The notes: generated from the sequence alone by a model not told the origin. Shown: positions 9,486 through 19,523, numbered from the stretch's first letter. The stretch: DNA of 64,000 bases from an uncultured Verrucomicrobia subdivision 3 bacterium (GCA_903917705.1 CAIXBQ010000131.1:1-64000), one strand, 5' to 3'. Translations and numbers: made by a program.

Positions 9486-10567
9486 GTCAACGTCGCCTTG
9501 CTTTTCCTGGTGGTCGCGGCGAGTTCGCCCTTTTCCAGCCAGCGCGCCACCAGAAACGCGCAGCCCAGAGCCACGGCAAAGGTGACGAAGCCGAATTTGG
9601 TCTCCACCATTTTCCCGGCGTTCTGGCCGAACGTCTCCGCTACTCCAATGGTGACACAAAGCCGTACCACATTGCCCAGCACCGCCAGGGGTAGCGCCGC
9701 CAACATCATCGTTATGCGACGCCACGGTGACATGAAGGCAACGAAACCATAGATCGTCATCAGTGCCAGCAGCGCTACGATGCTGCGGATGCCGCTGCAC
9801 GCCGCCGCCACCTCATAAGCAAACGTGTGCTGACCGTCGAAGAGCTGGGTGCCCTCGCGGACCAAATCCGGTGCCAGCCCCAAGTGCGCCACGCCGGCCA
9901 CGATCCACGAGACCAGCAGCCTTAACTTGAACGTAAACCCGTCCAGCAGACCGCCGGTCGGCACGCAAAACGCCAGCAGAAAATACGGAAAAAAACTAGC
10001 CTTCAACCAGTGGCGGCCCCATGCCAGCCCGGTCAGGCCATACAGCCCAATAAAGAATCCCAGGGTGGATAATTGCGATTGCTGCACCAAATAACCCGCC
10101 AGATGCAAGCCGAGGCCGAGGGCAACAAGAACTATTCCTGGCCACCACAAACCCGCCGGTGGCACGACCAGTTCCCGGCGCTTCCACCAGAACAACGCCA
10201 GCACAACGAAGGGTATTATCAGGCCATATTGACCGTCAGATTCGGGAGCGGTGTAACTGTCCATCAACCACGCGAATAGCGAGGGCGAATGGACATAACC
10301 CAAAGTCGAGTTGCCGAAAAAAACGAACAGCGCCACCCATGCCGCGGCAAGGGCAAAAAAGAAAAATTTATTCGGGAGGGCATACCATTCCTCCCGACAG
10401 CGGCCCGCCAGCACCGCCACGCCCCCCGCCAGCGCCGCCCCAAACAATGGAATTGGCCACGGGGTGCCCCGGAATTTTTCGTCGGTGAAATAAAAAGCCG
10501 CCGCCGCCAAAATCAGGCAGCCGATTTCATGCGGTCGCAGTCCATAGGGCAGCGTTTTGTTGTTCAT
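9482..10567 (-). CDS. Exosortase/archaeosortase family protein
   Basis: Multi-TM protein with EVAAACSGIRSIVALLALMTIYGF (active-site Cys) and NVVRL (conserved Arg). Adjacent to an EpsI-like gene. Confidence 0.92.
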   Translation of the reverse strand: MNNKTLPYGLRPHEIGCLILAAAAFYFTDEKFRGTPWPIPLFGAALAGGVAVLAGRCREEWYALPNKFFFFALAAAWVALFVFFGNSTLGYVHSPSLFAWLMDSYTAPESDGQYGLIIPFVVLALFWWKRRELVVPPAGLWWPGIVLVALGLGLHLAGYLVQQSQLSTLGFFIGLYGLTGLAWGRHWLKASFFPYFLLAFCVPTGGLLDGFTFKLRLLVSWIVAGVAHLGLAPDLVREGTQLFDGQHTFAYEVAAACSGIRSIVALLALMTIYGFVAFMSPWRRITMMLAALPLAVLGNVVRLCVTIGVAETFGQNAGKMVETKFGFVTFAVALGCAFLVARWLEKGELAATTRKSKATLT

Positions 10568-10640
10568 GTCGTTTCCAAGCCGAACCTATTAGATAGGCGA
10601 AACGCGCGTTCTGCTCAAACAAATTAACCGTTCGGCGACG

Positions 10641-12185
10641 CTATTTGACTTGTGCCGCCGGTCGGTCGTTCAACTCTCGTTTCCAGATTTGAAAGGCGGT
10701 TACGTTGGTGTTTAGTTGATAATTTTCACGCCGCGCGAATTCTGGGATAATTCCTCGCTCGTCATACACATCCGGTCGCGAGGCGATGATGACATCCGGC
10801 CGAGCCGCTCCCGCCACCGTTATGAGTCCGGGATGGGCCAGCCATAAGGCCCGGCCGGTTTCCGCCACGCCCTGAACGGCCAGGGGAAGTTCATAATAAA
10901 AGGCGGCGCTCGTATCCGCACTCCACCATACTATCTTTCTTTCCGCCAAGGCCACTCTGGCGATGGCGGCGGCCGTGCGGTAGTCGTCCTTGTCATGTCG
11001 TGCGGCAAAGCGCAGCGACAGTGCCGAGCTCAGATACAAACAAATAAATCCCCCTGCCAACATGCGCCCCGCCGGTCCGCGCCGCCACGCGGCGGCGAGC
11101 CCATAACCCGTCAGCAAAATCGCCACCGGCAGCAGTGTGGCCAGATGCCGGCCCAAAATCCGGAAATGTGAATGTGCACTGGCCGCCAGCACCAATCCGG
11201 CGGGAAGCAGGACCGCTATGATGAGCATCGCCAATTTTTTGGAACCGAGCTTTTGTCGCAGTTCACCCAGGGCCAGCCATAGCAGCGCCGCTATCACGGC
11301 CGCGTAGAGCAGGAGGGCGGGCGCGTACGGTTTGAATACTTCCATCCCGGTGCCGCCGCGAATGGCCAGCCGCCCCGGCCCCAGCCCGGCAAAGCCCAAA
11401 AGTTCATAGGCGATAAAAAGGGGGTTTTTCCAGTTCGTGCCGGCGATGCCCGTGGCGCGGTCGCCGGAGTGCAATGTCCACAGGTAATAAATTCCCAGCA
11501 AAAACAGGAAAGCCAGCAGGCTGGCCCACAGTCGCCAGAATATTTTGACGAAGCGCCCAAGTCGGTCGGCCGGCAGGAGTATGAGCGCCATCAGCACCGG
11601 CGTTGTCGCTAGCGCCATGCTTAAAAGGCTGCTGCCGCACAGACAAAAAAATGCCGCGCAAAAAATCAAGGCCCAGCCGCGTTCGCAATCCAAGCGAAGG
11701 TTCTTTTCGCGCGTCCAGTGCCAGAGGATGGCAAAAAGAATCAGGCTTGTGCTGAACTGCATGGTGTAGGCCCGCGCCTCGTTCAAATAATACCAGGCGA
11801 ACGGACTGCCAAGCGCCACTATAAAAACCGCGCCTTGCAGGGTGCGGTTGCCGGCAACGGCGCGGAGCAGCACCACCAGCGCGGGAATGAACCAGAACAA
11901 ATTCAAGGCGCGCAGAGCAAATTCACGGCTGCCGGTGAATTTTTCGCACGTCCAGAGCCAGAATATGTAGAGCGGCATTTGCGGGTCGGAGCCTTTGACT
12001 TCCCGCAGTAAATGCCAGCAAGCGGCGGGCGTGGGCTGTTGCGCCAGCCGGGCCGAGTAGGTTTCATCAATCCAGAAGCTGTGATTGGTCAGCGCCAGCG
12101 CGGCCATGAGCGCCAGCAGCCCGGCATAAATCCAGTTGTGCCAGCGGGAACGGCCTGCGGTCAGCGATGCGGCGGGAGGATTCAT
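10641..12185 (-). CDS. ArnT/PMT-like (GT39-type) membrane glycosyltransferase
   Basis: Multi-TM; WIDETYSARLAQ and DPQMPLYIFWLW typical of the family. Start taken at MNPPAASL, 1-nt overlap with the next ORF. Confidence 0.8.
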   Translation of the reverse strand: MNPPAASLTAGRSRWHNWIYAGLLALMAALALTNHSFWIDETYSARLAQQPTPAACWHLLREVKGSDPQMPLYIFWLWTCEKFTGSREFALRALNLFWFIPALVVLLRAVAGNRTLQGAVFIVALGSPFAWYYLNEARAYTMQFSTSLILFAILWHWTREKNLRLDCERGWALIFCAAFFCLCGSSLLSMALATTPVLMALILLPADRLGRFVKIFWRLWASLLAFLFLLGIYYLWTLHSGDRATGIAGTNWKNPLFIAYELLGFAGLGPGRLAIRGGTGMEVFKPYAPALLLYAAVIAALLWLALGELRQKLGSKKLAMLIIAVLLPAGLVLAASAHSHFRILGRHLATLLPVAILLTGYGLAAAWRRGPAGRMLAGGFICLYLSSALSLRFAARHDKDDYRTAAAIARVALAERKIVWWSADTSAAFYYELPLAVQGVAETGRALWLAHPGLITVAGAARPDVIIASRPDVYDERGIIPEFARRENYQLNTNVTAFQIWKRELNDRPAAQVK

Positions 12186-12949
12186 CAAGGCGGCGGAAAT
12201 TTTTTCAGGCCGGTGAGTTGCAGAAAAAAATTCAGGATAAAAAGCGGGTTGTTGCGCAAATATCGTTTCGCCAGCCGGCGCGGCTCGCAGCACAGGCGGT
12301 AAAACCATTCGAGCCCGCTGCGCTGCATCCAGGGCGGCGCCTGCCGCACCCGGCCGCTGTGGAAATCAAACGCCGCTCCCACGCCGATCATCAACGTCAC
12401 ATCCAGCTTGGGCAGGAATTCCGCCATAAACTTCTCCTGCTTCGGCGTGCTCAAGCCCACCCACAAAATATCCGGCTGGGCGGCACGGATTTGTTCCGAC
12501 AGCCCATTTTCCTCGTCCGTGGTCAGTTTGCGGAACGGCGGCGTGAAGGTGCCGGCGACTTTGAGTTTCGGGAATTTGAGGTTTAATTTTTGCGCCAGCA
12601 GTTCCGCCACGCCGTCGGCACCGCCGTAAAAAAAATGGCGGCAGCCGCTGGTTTCGCTCCAGGCGCAAACGTCCAGCATCAAATCCGGGCCGTAAACGCG
12701 GCTCATTTCGCGGTGACCGGCGAGTTTTCCGGCCCAGACCATCGGCATCCCGTCCGGCGTGCAGAGAAAGGCGCCGTTCAGGATGTTTTTGAACGCCGGC
12801 TCGTCCTGCGCCTCCATCACGCCGTGGACACCGGTGATGCAGATGTAGCCCTTGCGCCGTTCGCGCACGGCGTCGGCAATGGCATCGAGCGCTGTCCGGA
12901 GGTTAAGCACGGTGATGCCGATGCCAAGGACGTTGACGCGATTCTTCAT
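12185..12949 (-). CDS. WecG/TagA/CpsF family glycosyltransferase
   Basis: GYICITGVHGVMEAQ, TPDGMPMVW, LWVGLSTPKQEKFMAEF, GVGAAFDFHSG. Confidence 0.94.
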   Translation of the reverse strand: MKNRVNVLGIGITVLNLRTALDAIADAVRERRKGYICITGVHGVMEAQDEPAFKNILNGAFLCTPDGMPMVWAGKLAGHREMSRVYGPDLMLDVCAWSETSGCRHFFYGGADGVAELLAQKLNLKFPKLKVAGTFTPPFRKLTTDEENGLSEQIRAAQPDILWVGLSTPKQEKFMAEFLPKLDVTLMIGVGAAFDFHSGRVRQAPPWMQRSGLEWFYRLCCEPRRLAKRYLRNNPLFILNFFLQLTGLKKFPPP

Positions 12950-12977
12950 TTACGATTTACGATAACGGATTTACGAT
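12949..12977. repeat. Heptanucleotide TTTACGA repeats (3 perfect, 1 degenerate unit)
   Basis: TTTACGA TTTACGA TAACGGA TTTACGA read directly, immediately at the wecG-like start. Confidence 0.75.
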
Positions 12978-13028
12978 TCCAAGATTCATGCGGCGCGTAA
13001 ATTATAAATGGTAAATCGCCAATCAGAA

Positions 13029-14234
13029 ATGAAATTGCTTGTTTTTGCCCACACGCCGCCGCCGCATCACGGCCAGAGTTATATGGTGCAGCTCATGCTC
13101 GCAGGCTTCGGCGGCGACTGCCGCCGCGCCCGGGTGACGAATCCGCATGGCATTGAATGCTATCATGTCAACGCCCGCTTCTCGCGCGGCCTGTCGGACG
13201 TGGGCGAATTTCAGGGCGCAAAAATGTTCCTGATCTTCTGGTTCTGCGCGCAGGCGTTGTGGCTGCGGTTTCGTTACGGTGTGAAGAATTTTTATTATGT
13301 CCCCGCGCCCGGCAAGCGCGTTGCGCTCTACCGCGACTGGCTGGTGATGCTGCTCTGCCGCGTTTTTTTCAAAAACATGATCCTGCATTGGCATGCCGCC
13401 GGCCTCGCCAAATGGCTTGAAACCGCCACCACCATCGGTTCGCGCGCAGCCACCTATCGGCTGTTCCGGCCAGTGGATTTAAGCATTGTCCTATCTCGCT
13501 ACAACGTCGCGGATGCCGAGAAACTGCTCTCGCGCCACATCCGGGTTGTGAGCAACGGCATTCCCGATCCCTGTCCCGATTTTTTAAATACCATCCTGCC
13601 GCGCCGCCGCGAATGTTTTGCCGCCCGCCAGCGAATCTTTGCCGGCGAAATGCCCGCCGCATCGCTGACCGTGAATATCCTGTTCCTCGCGCATTGCACC
13701 CGCGAAAAAGGGCTGTTCGCCGCGGCCGAAGCCGTTCTGCGTGCCAACCGCGACCTGGCCGCGCGCCGCGTCCCGATGAAACTCCAGCTCATCGCCGCCG
13801 GCAATTTTGTCACCGCCGGGGAGCAGGATGAATTTGACCGGCTTCGGCAGAATGTCGACTTTGCCGCCGCTGTCCAGCACGCCGGCTTTGTTTCCGGCGA
13901 GCGCAAGGCGGCGCTCTATCGGGAGGCCGATCTTTTTCTTTTTCCCACGCGCTACCTTGGTGAAAACCAGCCGGTCAACCTGATCGAGGCCATGGCGTTT
14001 GGACTGCCCATCGTCACCACGCGCTGGCGATCGCTGCCGGAAATGCTGCCGGAAAATTATCCCGGTCTTGTCAACGGCCAGGAGCCGGATGAAATTGCGG
14101 CGGTTATCTTGAAAGTCCTTGCCGAGAAGAGCGGCGAACGGGTGCGCCGGCATTTTATCGGGCAGTTCACGATTGAACAGCACCTCGCCGCCCTGGCGGC
14201 CGCGCTCCGCAGTGTGGAGGCCGAAGCAGCTTAA
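13029..14234 (+). CDS. Glycosyltransferase family 4
   Basis: MKLLVFAHTPPPHHGQSYMVQ start; C-terminal GENQPVNLIEAMAFGLPIVTTRW. Confidence 0.9.
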   Translation: MKLLVFAHTPPPHHGQSYMVQLMLAGFGGDCRRARVTNPHGIECYHVNARFSRGLSDVGEFQGAKMFLIFWFCAQALWLRFRYGVKNFYYVPAPGKRVALYRDWLVMLLCRVFFKNMILHWHAAGLAKWLETATTIGSRAATYRLFRPVDLSIVLSRYNVADAEKLLSRHIRVVSNGIPDPCPDFLNTILPRRRECFAARQRIFAGEMPAASLTVNILFLAHCTREKGLFAAAEAVLRANRDLAARRVPMKLQLIAAGNFVTAGEQDEFDRLRQNVDFAAAVQHAGFVSGERKAALYREADLFLFPTRYLGENQPVNLIEAMAFGLPIVTTRWRSLPEMLPENYPGLVNGQEPDEIAAVILKVLAEKSGERVRRHFIGQFTIEQHLAALAAALRSVEAEAA

Positions 14235-14239
14235 CTTTC

Positions 14240-15925
14240 GTGTTTCAGAAACCATCGGAGGCCGCTAATCTTGCGCCATTGAAAATCGGCCTGCTCCAGC
14301 TCAACCCGACCGTTGGCGCGTTCGCTGCCAACCGCGAAAAATTATTGGCTGCCTATGCCCGGGCGGTTTCCATCGGCGCTGAATTCGTGCTCGCGCCGGA
14401 ACTGTTTCTCTGTGGCTACCCGCCCCGCGATCTGCTCCACCGTGAAGATTTCATCGAAGCCAGCCTGACGGCGCTGGCGGAAACCGCCGGCCGGATTGGC
14501 GGGGTGCCGCTCTGCGTCGGTTTCGTTGACCGGAATTCCGAGCGGCCCGGCCGCGCGCTGCGAAACTCCGCTGCGGTTTTGCAGAACGGGAGAATCATCT
14601 GGCGCACGACCAAGAGCCTGCTGCCGACCTACGATGTTTTCGACGAAGACCGTTATTTTGAACCGGCCAAAACCGTTGCGCCGTTCGAGTATGGCGGGCA
14701 CAAGCTCGGGATCACAATCTGCGAGGACATCTGGAACGACGAGGATTTCTGGCCGGATCGGCTTTATCGCCGCGATCCGGTGAAAGAGCTGATAGCCCAA
14801 GGCGCGGAAATGATTTTGAACATATCCGCGTCGCCGTGGCATGACGGCAAGGAAAAAACCCGGCTGGAAATGCTCCGGCGCGTGGCGCGCGACGAGAAAG
14901 TTCCGCTGATTCAGGTCAACGCCGTCGGCGCGAACGATGAGCTGATTTTTGACGGCCACAGCGTCGCCCTGGACGCCGGTGGTAAACTGCTCGCGCTCGG
15001 TCGGGGTTTTGCCGAGGATATTCTGGTGGTGGATCTGGGCGGCAGCGGCAGGCATGAAACGGAAAAAGGGTATGATTTTCCGCCGCGCGAGCAGCTTCTT
15101 TTTTTGGCGCTGTCGATGGGGGTGCGCGATTATGTCCGCAAGTGCGGCTTCCAGTCGGTGCTCGTCGGCCTGTCCGGCGGCATTGATTCCGCGCTGGTCG
15201 CGGCGGTTGCCGCCGACGCGCTCGGCGCGGAAAATGTTCTGGGCGTCTCGATGCCGGCGCGTTATTCCAGCAGCGGCAGCCTGACGGATGCGGAGCGGCT
15301 CGCAAAAACACTGGGAATCCGTTACGAAGTTCTGCCGATCGAGCCGGTGTTCAAATCCGTCGAGGCGCAGCTGCAAAAGGTATTTGCGGGAACCAAGCCG
15401 AACGAGGCGGAAGAAAACGTCCAGTCGCGCCTGCGCGGGGTGACGCTGATGGCGTTGTCGAACAAGTTTGGCGCCCTGGTGCTGACGACCGGCAACAAGT
15501 CGGAGATGGCTGTGGGCTACTGCACGCTTTACGGCGACATGTGTGGCGCGCTGGCGGTCATCGCGGACATTTTCAAAACGGATGTCTATAAAATCGCGCG
15601 CTGGCTGAACCGCGAGCGCGAAATCATTCCGTCGGATTCCATCACCAAGCCGCCCAGTGCGGAATTGCGACCGGACCAGACGGATCAGGACTCGCTGCCG
15701 CCGTATGAGATATTGGACGCGGTTCTGGATCTGTATGTTGTTAAGAATCTAAGCAAGACCGAGATTGCCTCTCGTGGCTTCGACGCGGCGGTGGTCAACG
15801 ACGTGGTAAACAAGATCAATTTCAGCGAATATAAGCGTCGGCAGGCCGCGCCGGGATTGAAGGTGTCGCCGCGCGCGTTTGGCATGGGGCGGCGGATTCC
15901 CGTGGCGCAAAGATTCCGCATATAG
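14240..15925 (+). CDS. nadE: NAD+ synthase, glutamine-hydrolysing
   Basis: N-terminal nitrilase domain (APELFLCGYPPRDLL) and C-terminal synthetase (GLSGGIDSALVAAVA, TTGNKSEMAVGYCTLYGDMCG). GTG start. Confidence 0.96.
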   Translation: MFQKPSEAANLAPLKIGLLQLNPTVGAFAANREKLLAAYARAVSIGAEFVLAPELFLCGYPPRDLLHREDFIEASLTALAETAGRIGGVPLCVGFVDRNSERPGRALRNSAAVLQNGRIIWRTTKSLLPTYDVFDEDRYFEPAKTVAPFEYGGHKLGITICEDIWNDEDFWPDRLYRRDPVKELIAQGAEMILNISASPWHDGKEKTRLEMLRRVARDEKVPLIQVNAVGANDELIFDGHSVALDAGGKLLALGRGFAEDILVVDLGGSGRHETEKGYDFPPREQLLFLALSMGVRDYVRKCGFQSVLVGLSGGIDSALVAAVAADALGAENVLGVSMPARYSSSGSLTDAERLAKTLGIRYEVLPIEPVFKSVEAQLQKVFAGTKPNEAEENVQSRLRGVTLMALSNKFGALVLTTGNKSEMAVGYCTLYGDMCGALAVIADIFKTDVYKIARWLNREREIIPSDSITKPPSAELRPDQTDQDSLPPYEILDAVLDLYVVKNLSKTEIASRGFDAAVVNDVVNKINFSEYKRRQAAPGLKVSPRAFGMGRRIPVAQRFRI

Positions 15926-15988
15926 CCCAATAAAACCATTGTCCCCCGCCGCCGCCCGCGATAATCTCACTCTGACAAAATCCAGCCG

Positions 15989-18193
15989 ATGACAAATGAT
16001 AATCCGGTTTTTATAGTTGGTGTTTTCCGGTCCGGCACCTCGCTGCTTTGCTCGCTGCTGAACCAGAACCCCGGCATCGCGCTGATGTATGAGTGTGATG
16101 TCTGGAATTTTCCGCGACCGCTGCTGGAGGCGCGTTTCCAGCGCGACTGGGCGGAACGCATCGAATTCTATAACCAGGCCCTTTCCCGCCACCGGCTGGT
16201 TTCGGAATACGATTTTTCCCCGCTGAAAAAAATCCGCGCGCCCTCGGATTTGTATCATGCCTTTGGTGCGCTGAAAGGGGCGGCGGTTGCCGGGGAAAAA
16301 TCGCCTTTTTACTGCGACCGGCTGCGGCAGCTTCACACGCACTATCCGCAAGCCTCATTCATCCTGGTCTGGCGTAACCCGACTGAGATATACCGTAGCG
16401 TGCTGAAGGCGGGGCAGACGTCCCGGTTTTTCGGCCGGCCCGGCATGTTGAGCCGGATGATTTACCATCAGGAACAGTCCATCCGGCAGGCCGCCCAGAT
16501 CGAGGCGAAGGGCGCGCGGGTTTTCCGTGTGGACTACGCCGACATCGTGGAGCATACGGAGCAGGTTTGCCGCGACATCAGCGCGTTTCTTGGCGTCCCG
16601 TTCGACGTCCGGATGATGGAACTGAACAAGGCCGACCTGTCTACCATCTATCAGGCGCCGCACCACGCCTACCTCCGCCGCGGCATTATCGAACGGCAGA
16701 AATATGACCAGGAACTTGTCTCGCCAGCGGTCGCAAAAAAACTGGAGCGCTACCGCTGCCGGTGGGAAAAGCTCCAAGCCGGCTGGCTGAAGCCTTCCGC
16801 CGGTCCGGATCAGCGCGGTCCGGGGCCGCTCGAATTTATTTATCACAATTTGGCGGGCCGGTTGCTGACTTATTACGACGCGACGGTGCGGGCGGGGTTT
16901 GAATTTCTGCCCCTGAACTGGCTGCGCATCTACCGCCTGCTTAAAAACTGGCTGGTCAGCCCGCCGTCCGGATCGGTGGATGAAAAAACGTCACTGATCC
17001 GGGACTTCAAGCGGCACTGGCTCACGATTTTGACGGCCACCGCGATGTTTGGCGCGATTGTCTATATCCATCTTCACGCCAACCCGCATCTGATGTTCCT
17101 GACATTTTATGCCTTGCCCTGCGTATTGCTGGCGCTGGTGGTGAACACGCGCTGGGCCACGCTGTTTGTCCTGGCGGCCTCGGTCGTGCCGCCCATGGTG
17201 CAATACGAGGGGGACACCGACTATCGTTCCGCCTTCGTGTTCGGCTGGAACCTTTTTTCGCGTTTCATCCTGCTGGAAATCATGGCGCTGACCGTCGGGC
17301 GCATCCGGATGGAATTCGTGCGTACGGAAATTCAAAAAAGAAAACCGGCGGCGCCGCTGACGTTTTCCATTGTCACGCCTAGTTTTCGCAATTCGGAATG
17401 GCTCAAGCTCTGCATCGCGTCCGTCGCCGATCAGGAAGGCGTGAAACTGGAGCACATCGTGCAGGATTCCTGCTCCGATGACGGCACGCAGGACTGGCTC
17501 CCGCACGATCCGCGCGTGAAGGCGTTTATTGAGAAAGACGCCGGCATGTATGACGCCGTCAACCGCGGCTACCGACGCGCCACCGGCGATATCCTTGCCT
17601 ACCTGAACTGCGACGAACAATACCTCCCCGGCGCTCTTGCTGCCGTGGGGAAAATTTTCGAGGAAAACCCGCACGTCGAGGTGCTCCTCGCCGGCAGCAT
17701 CGTCACCGACGGCGACGGCAAATACATCTGCCACCGCCATTCCATGGTGCCGACCCTGAACCAGATCTGGTTTCGTTTCCCCACCCTGACCAGCTCCATT
17801 TTCATCCGCCGCCAGGTGGTTGCCGAACGCGGTGTTTTCTTCGACACGAAATGGCGCGACCTCGGTGATTTGCACTGGATCATCGCGCTGATGAAAAATA
17901 ACGTGCCGATTGCCCACAGCAACACGTTCACCTCCACTTTCGCCGACACCGGCGAAAACATGAACCTCAAGCCCAACGCCCAGCGCGAAATGGCCGAGAC
18001 CGCAAAAATGATACCGGCCTGGCTGCGGCTGCTCAAGCCGCTGTGGATTTTCACCCACCGGTTCCGCCGCGTCACCCACGGGCATTTCAACCTCAAGCCC
18101 ACCAGCTACGCCATCTACACCAAGGCCAGCCCGGAACGCCGCGTGACCATCGATGTGCCGAAGCCCACTCCCATCTGGTGGAACCGCATCTGA
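15989..18193 (+). CDS. Fusion: sulfotransferase domain, 3-TM segment and GT2 glycosyltransferase domain
   Basis: N-terminus FIVGVFRSGTSLLCSLL (PAPS-binding-like). Middle hydrophobic helices (HWLTILTATAMFGAIVYIHL...). C-terminal FSIVTPSFRNSEWLKLCIASV...DAVNRGYRRATGDILAYLNCDEQ. Confidence 0.88.
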   Translation: MTNDNPVFIVGVFRSGTSLLCSLLNQNPGIALMYECDVWNFPRPLLEARFQRDWAERIEFYNQALSRHRLVSEYDFSPLKKIRAPSDLYHAFGALKGAAVAGEKSPFYCDRLRQLHTHYPQASFILVWRNPTEIYRSVLKAGQTSRFFGRPGMLSRMIYHQEQSIRQAAQIEAKGARVFRVDYADIVEHTEQVCRDISAFLGVPFDVRMMELNKADLSTIYQAPHHAYLRRGIIERQKYDQELVSPAVAKKLERYRCRWEKLQAGWLKPSAGPDQRGPGPLEFIYHNLAGRLLTYYDATVRAGFEFLPLNWLRIYRLLKNWLVSPPSGSVDEKTSLIRDFKRHWLTILTATAMFGAIVYIHLHANPHLMFLTFYALPCVLLALVVNTRWATLFVLAASVVPPMVQYEGDTDYRSAFVFGWNLFSRFILLEIMALTVGRIRMEFVRTEIQKRKPAAPLTFSIVTPSFRNSEWLKLCIASVADQEGVKLEHIVQDSCSDDGTQDWLPHDPRVKAFIEKDAGMYDAVNRGYRRATGDILAYLNCDEQYLPGALAAVGKIFEENPHVEVLLAGSIVTDGDGKYICHRHSMVPTLNQIWFRFPTLTSSIFIRRQVVAERGVFFDTKWRDLGDLHWIIALMKNNVPIAHSNTFTSTFADTGENMNLKPNAQREMAETAKMIPAWLRLLKPLWIFTHRFRRVTHGHFNLKPTSYAIYTKASPERRVTIDVPKPTPIWWNRI

Positions 18194-18199
18194 CGCGGC

Positions 18200-19456
18200 A
18201 TGAAAGTACTGCTTTCGACCTACTCCTGTTTTCCGTGCCAGACCTCCGAGCCGGGTAACGCCTGGCGCGCCATCAACGAGGCGCTTCGTGAACACGAAGT
18301 CTGGGCCGTTATCGCCGACGCGCATCGCTATCGTGAACTCACCTTGCCGTGGCTGGAAGAAAATCCACTGCCAAATTTTCATCCTGTTTTTTTCAAGCCG
18401 CTCCCCGCGCTTCATTGGATGAGCCGCCACGCCGGGACCAATGCCATTTATTACCATCTTTGGCAGGAAAAACTTCGCGGCCTCGTCCGTGAACTGCATC
18501 AAGACGTCCAATTCGATCTGGTCCACCACGTCACCTATGGACGCTATTGGTCGCCGAGCGGACTGCGCGAACTGAATTTGCCGTTCATCTGGGGGCCGGT
18601 CGGCGCCGCTGAAACGCCGCCGCCCGAATTTGTCCGCGAACTTCCCCTGCGCTCCCGCTTCGAAGAAGCCGCCCGTGACGGCGCGCGGAGTTTTTGCGAA
18701 CACAGCCCGGCGCTGCGCGCCACTGCTGCCGCCGCGACCATTGCCATCGGGGTCACGCGCGAAACCTGCGCCGCGCTCAAAAAGCTCGGGGCGCGTCGCA
18801 TTGAGCAGTTGCCTCAGATGGCGCTCAACGAACGTGACTTGGCGCAGTTCGCCGCGTTACCCTCGCCGCCGCCCGGCCCGTTGCGCGCGATTTGCATCGG
18901 GCGGCATGTGCATTGGAAGGGATTCTATCTGGCCATCCGCGCTTTCGCGCAATTCGCCCGGGAGAACTCGGTCGCCGAATTATGGATTGTCAACGACGGG
19001 CCATTCCGACGGGAGCTGGAGCGAACCGCCGCGCAAACGGGCGTTTCGGCGCGCGTCAAATTTTTTGGCACGCTGCCGAAATATACGGATGTGCTGGAAA
19101 AACTCGGCCAGACGCACGTTTTGATGCATCCGGCGTTGCACGAGGGGTTTGGCAATGTCTGCCTTGAGGCGATGGCCGCCGGCCGGCCCGTTGCTTGCCT
19201 GGACATCGGCGGTCCGGCGTCGCAGATCACGCCGGAAACCGGGTTTGCCGCCCCGGCGACGAATCCTGTGGAGGCCGTCGCTGCGCTCGCCGGATTCCTG
19301 GGAAAAATTGACCGCGACCGGGGTCTGCTGGCCGCGATGTCCGCCGCCGCCCGGGCGCACGTGGAGAAAAATTTTACCATGCGGCAAGTGAATGAAACCA
19401 TGAGGAAATTCTACCGGGAGGCCGTGGAGCTTTATTGCGCTGGCCCCGCGTCCTGA
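18200..19456 (+). CDS. Glycosyltransferase family 4
   Basis: IGRHVHWKGFYLAIRAF and HPALHEGFGNVCLEAMAAGRPVACLDIGG. Confidence 0.9.
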   Translation: MKVLLSTYSCFPCQTSEPGNAWRAINEALREHEVWAVIADAHRYRELTLPWLEENPLPNFHPVFFKPLPALHWMSRHAGTNAIYYHLWQEKLRGLVRELHQDVQFDLVHHVTYGRYWSPSGLRELNLPFIWGPVGAAETPPPEFVRELPLRSRFEEAARDGARSFCEHSPALRATAAAATIAIGVTRETCAALKKLGARRIEQLPQMALNERDLAQFAALPSPPPGPLRAICIGRHVHWKGFYLAIRAFAQFARENSVAELWIVNDGPFRRELERTAAQTGVSARVKFFGTLPKYTDVLEKLGQTHVLMHPALHEGFGNVCLEAMAAGRPVACLDIGGPASQITPETGFAAPATNPVEAVAALAGFLGKIDRDRGLLAAMSAAARAHVEKNFTMRQVNETMRKFYREAVELYCAGPAS

Positions 19457-19523
19457 TCTGAAAATATGATTGTCAACCGGCCGTTTACGAGGTATTTCAC
19501 ACGGGGTATCCAACCTTTTATTC

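Noticed and set aside
16991-18703. 570-aa minus-strand ORF opposite the sulfotransferase-GT2 gene
   Set aside because: Low-complexity Gly/Asp/Ala/Arg-rich translation antisense to a convincing GT2 domain; typical GC-rich shadow ORF.
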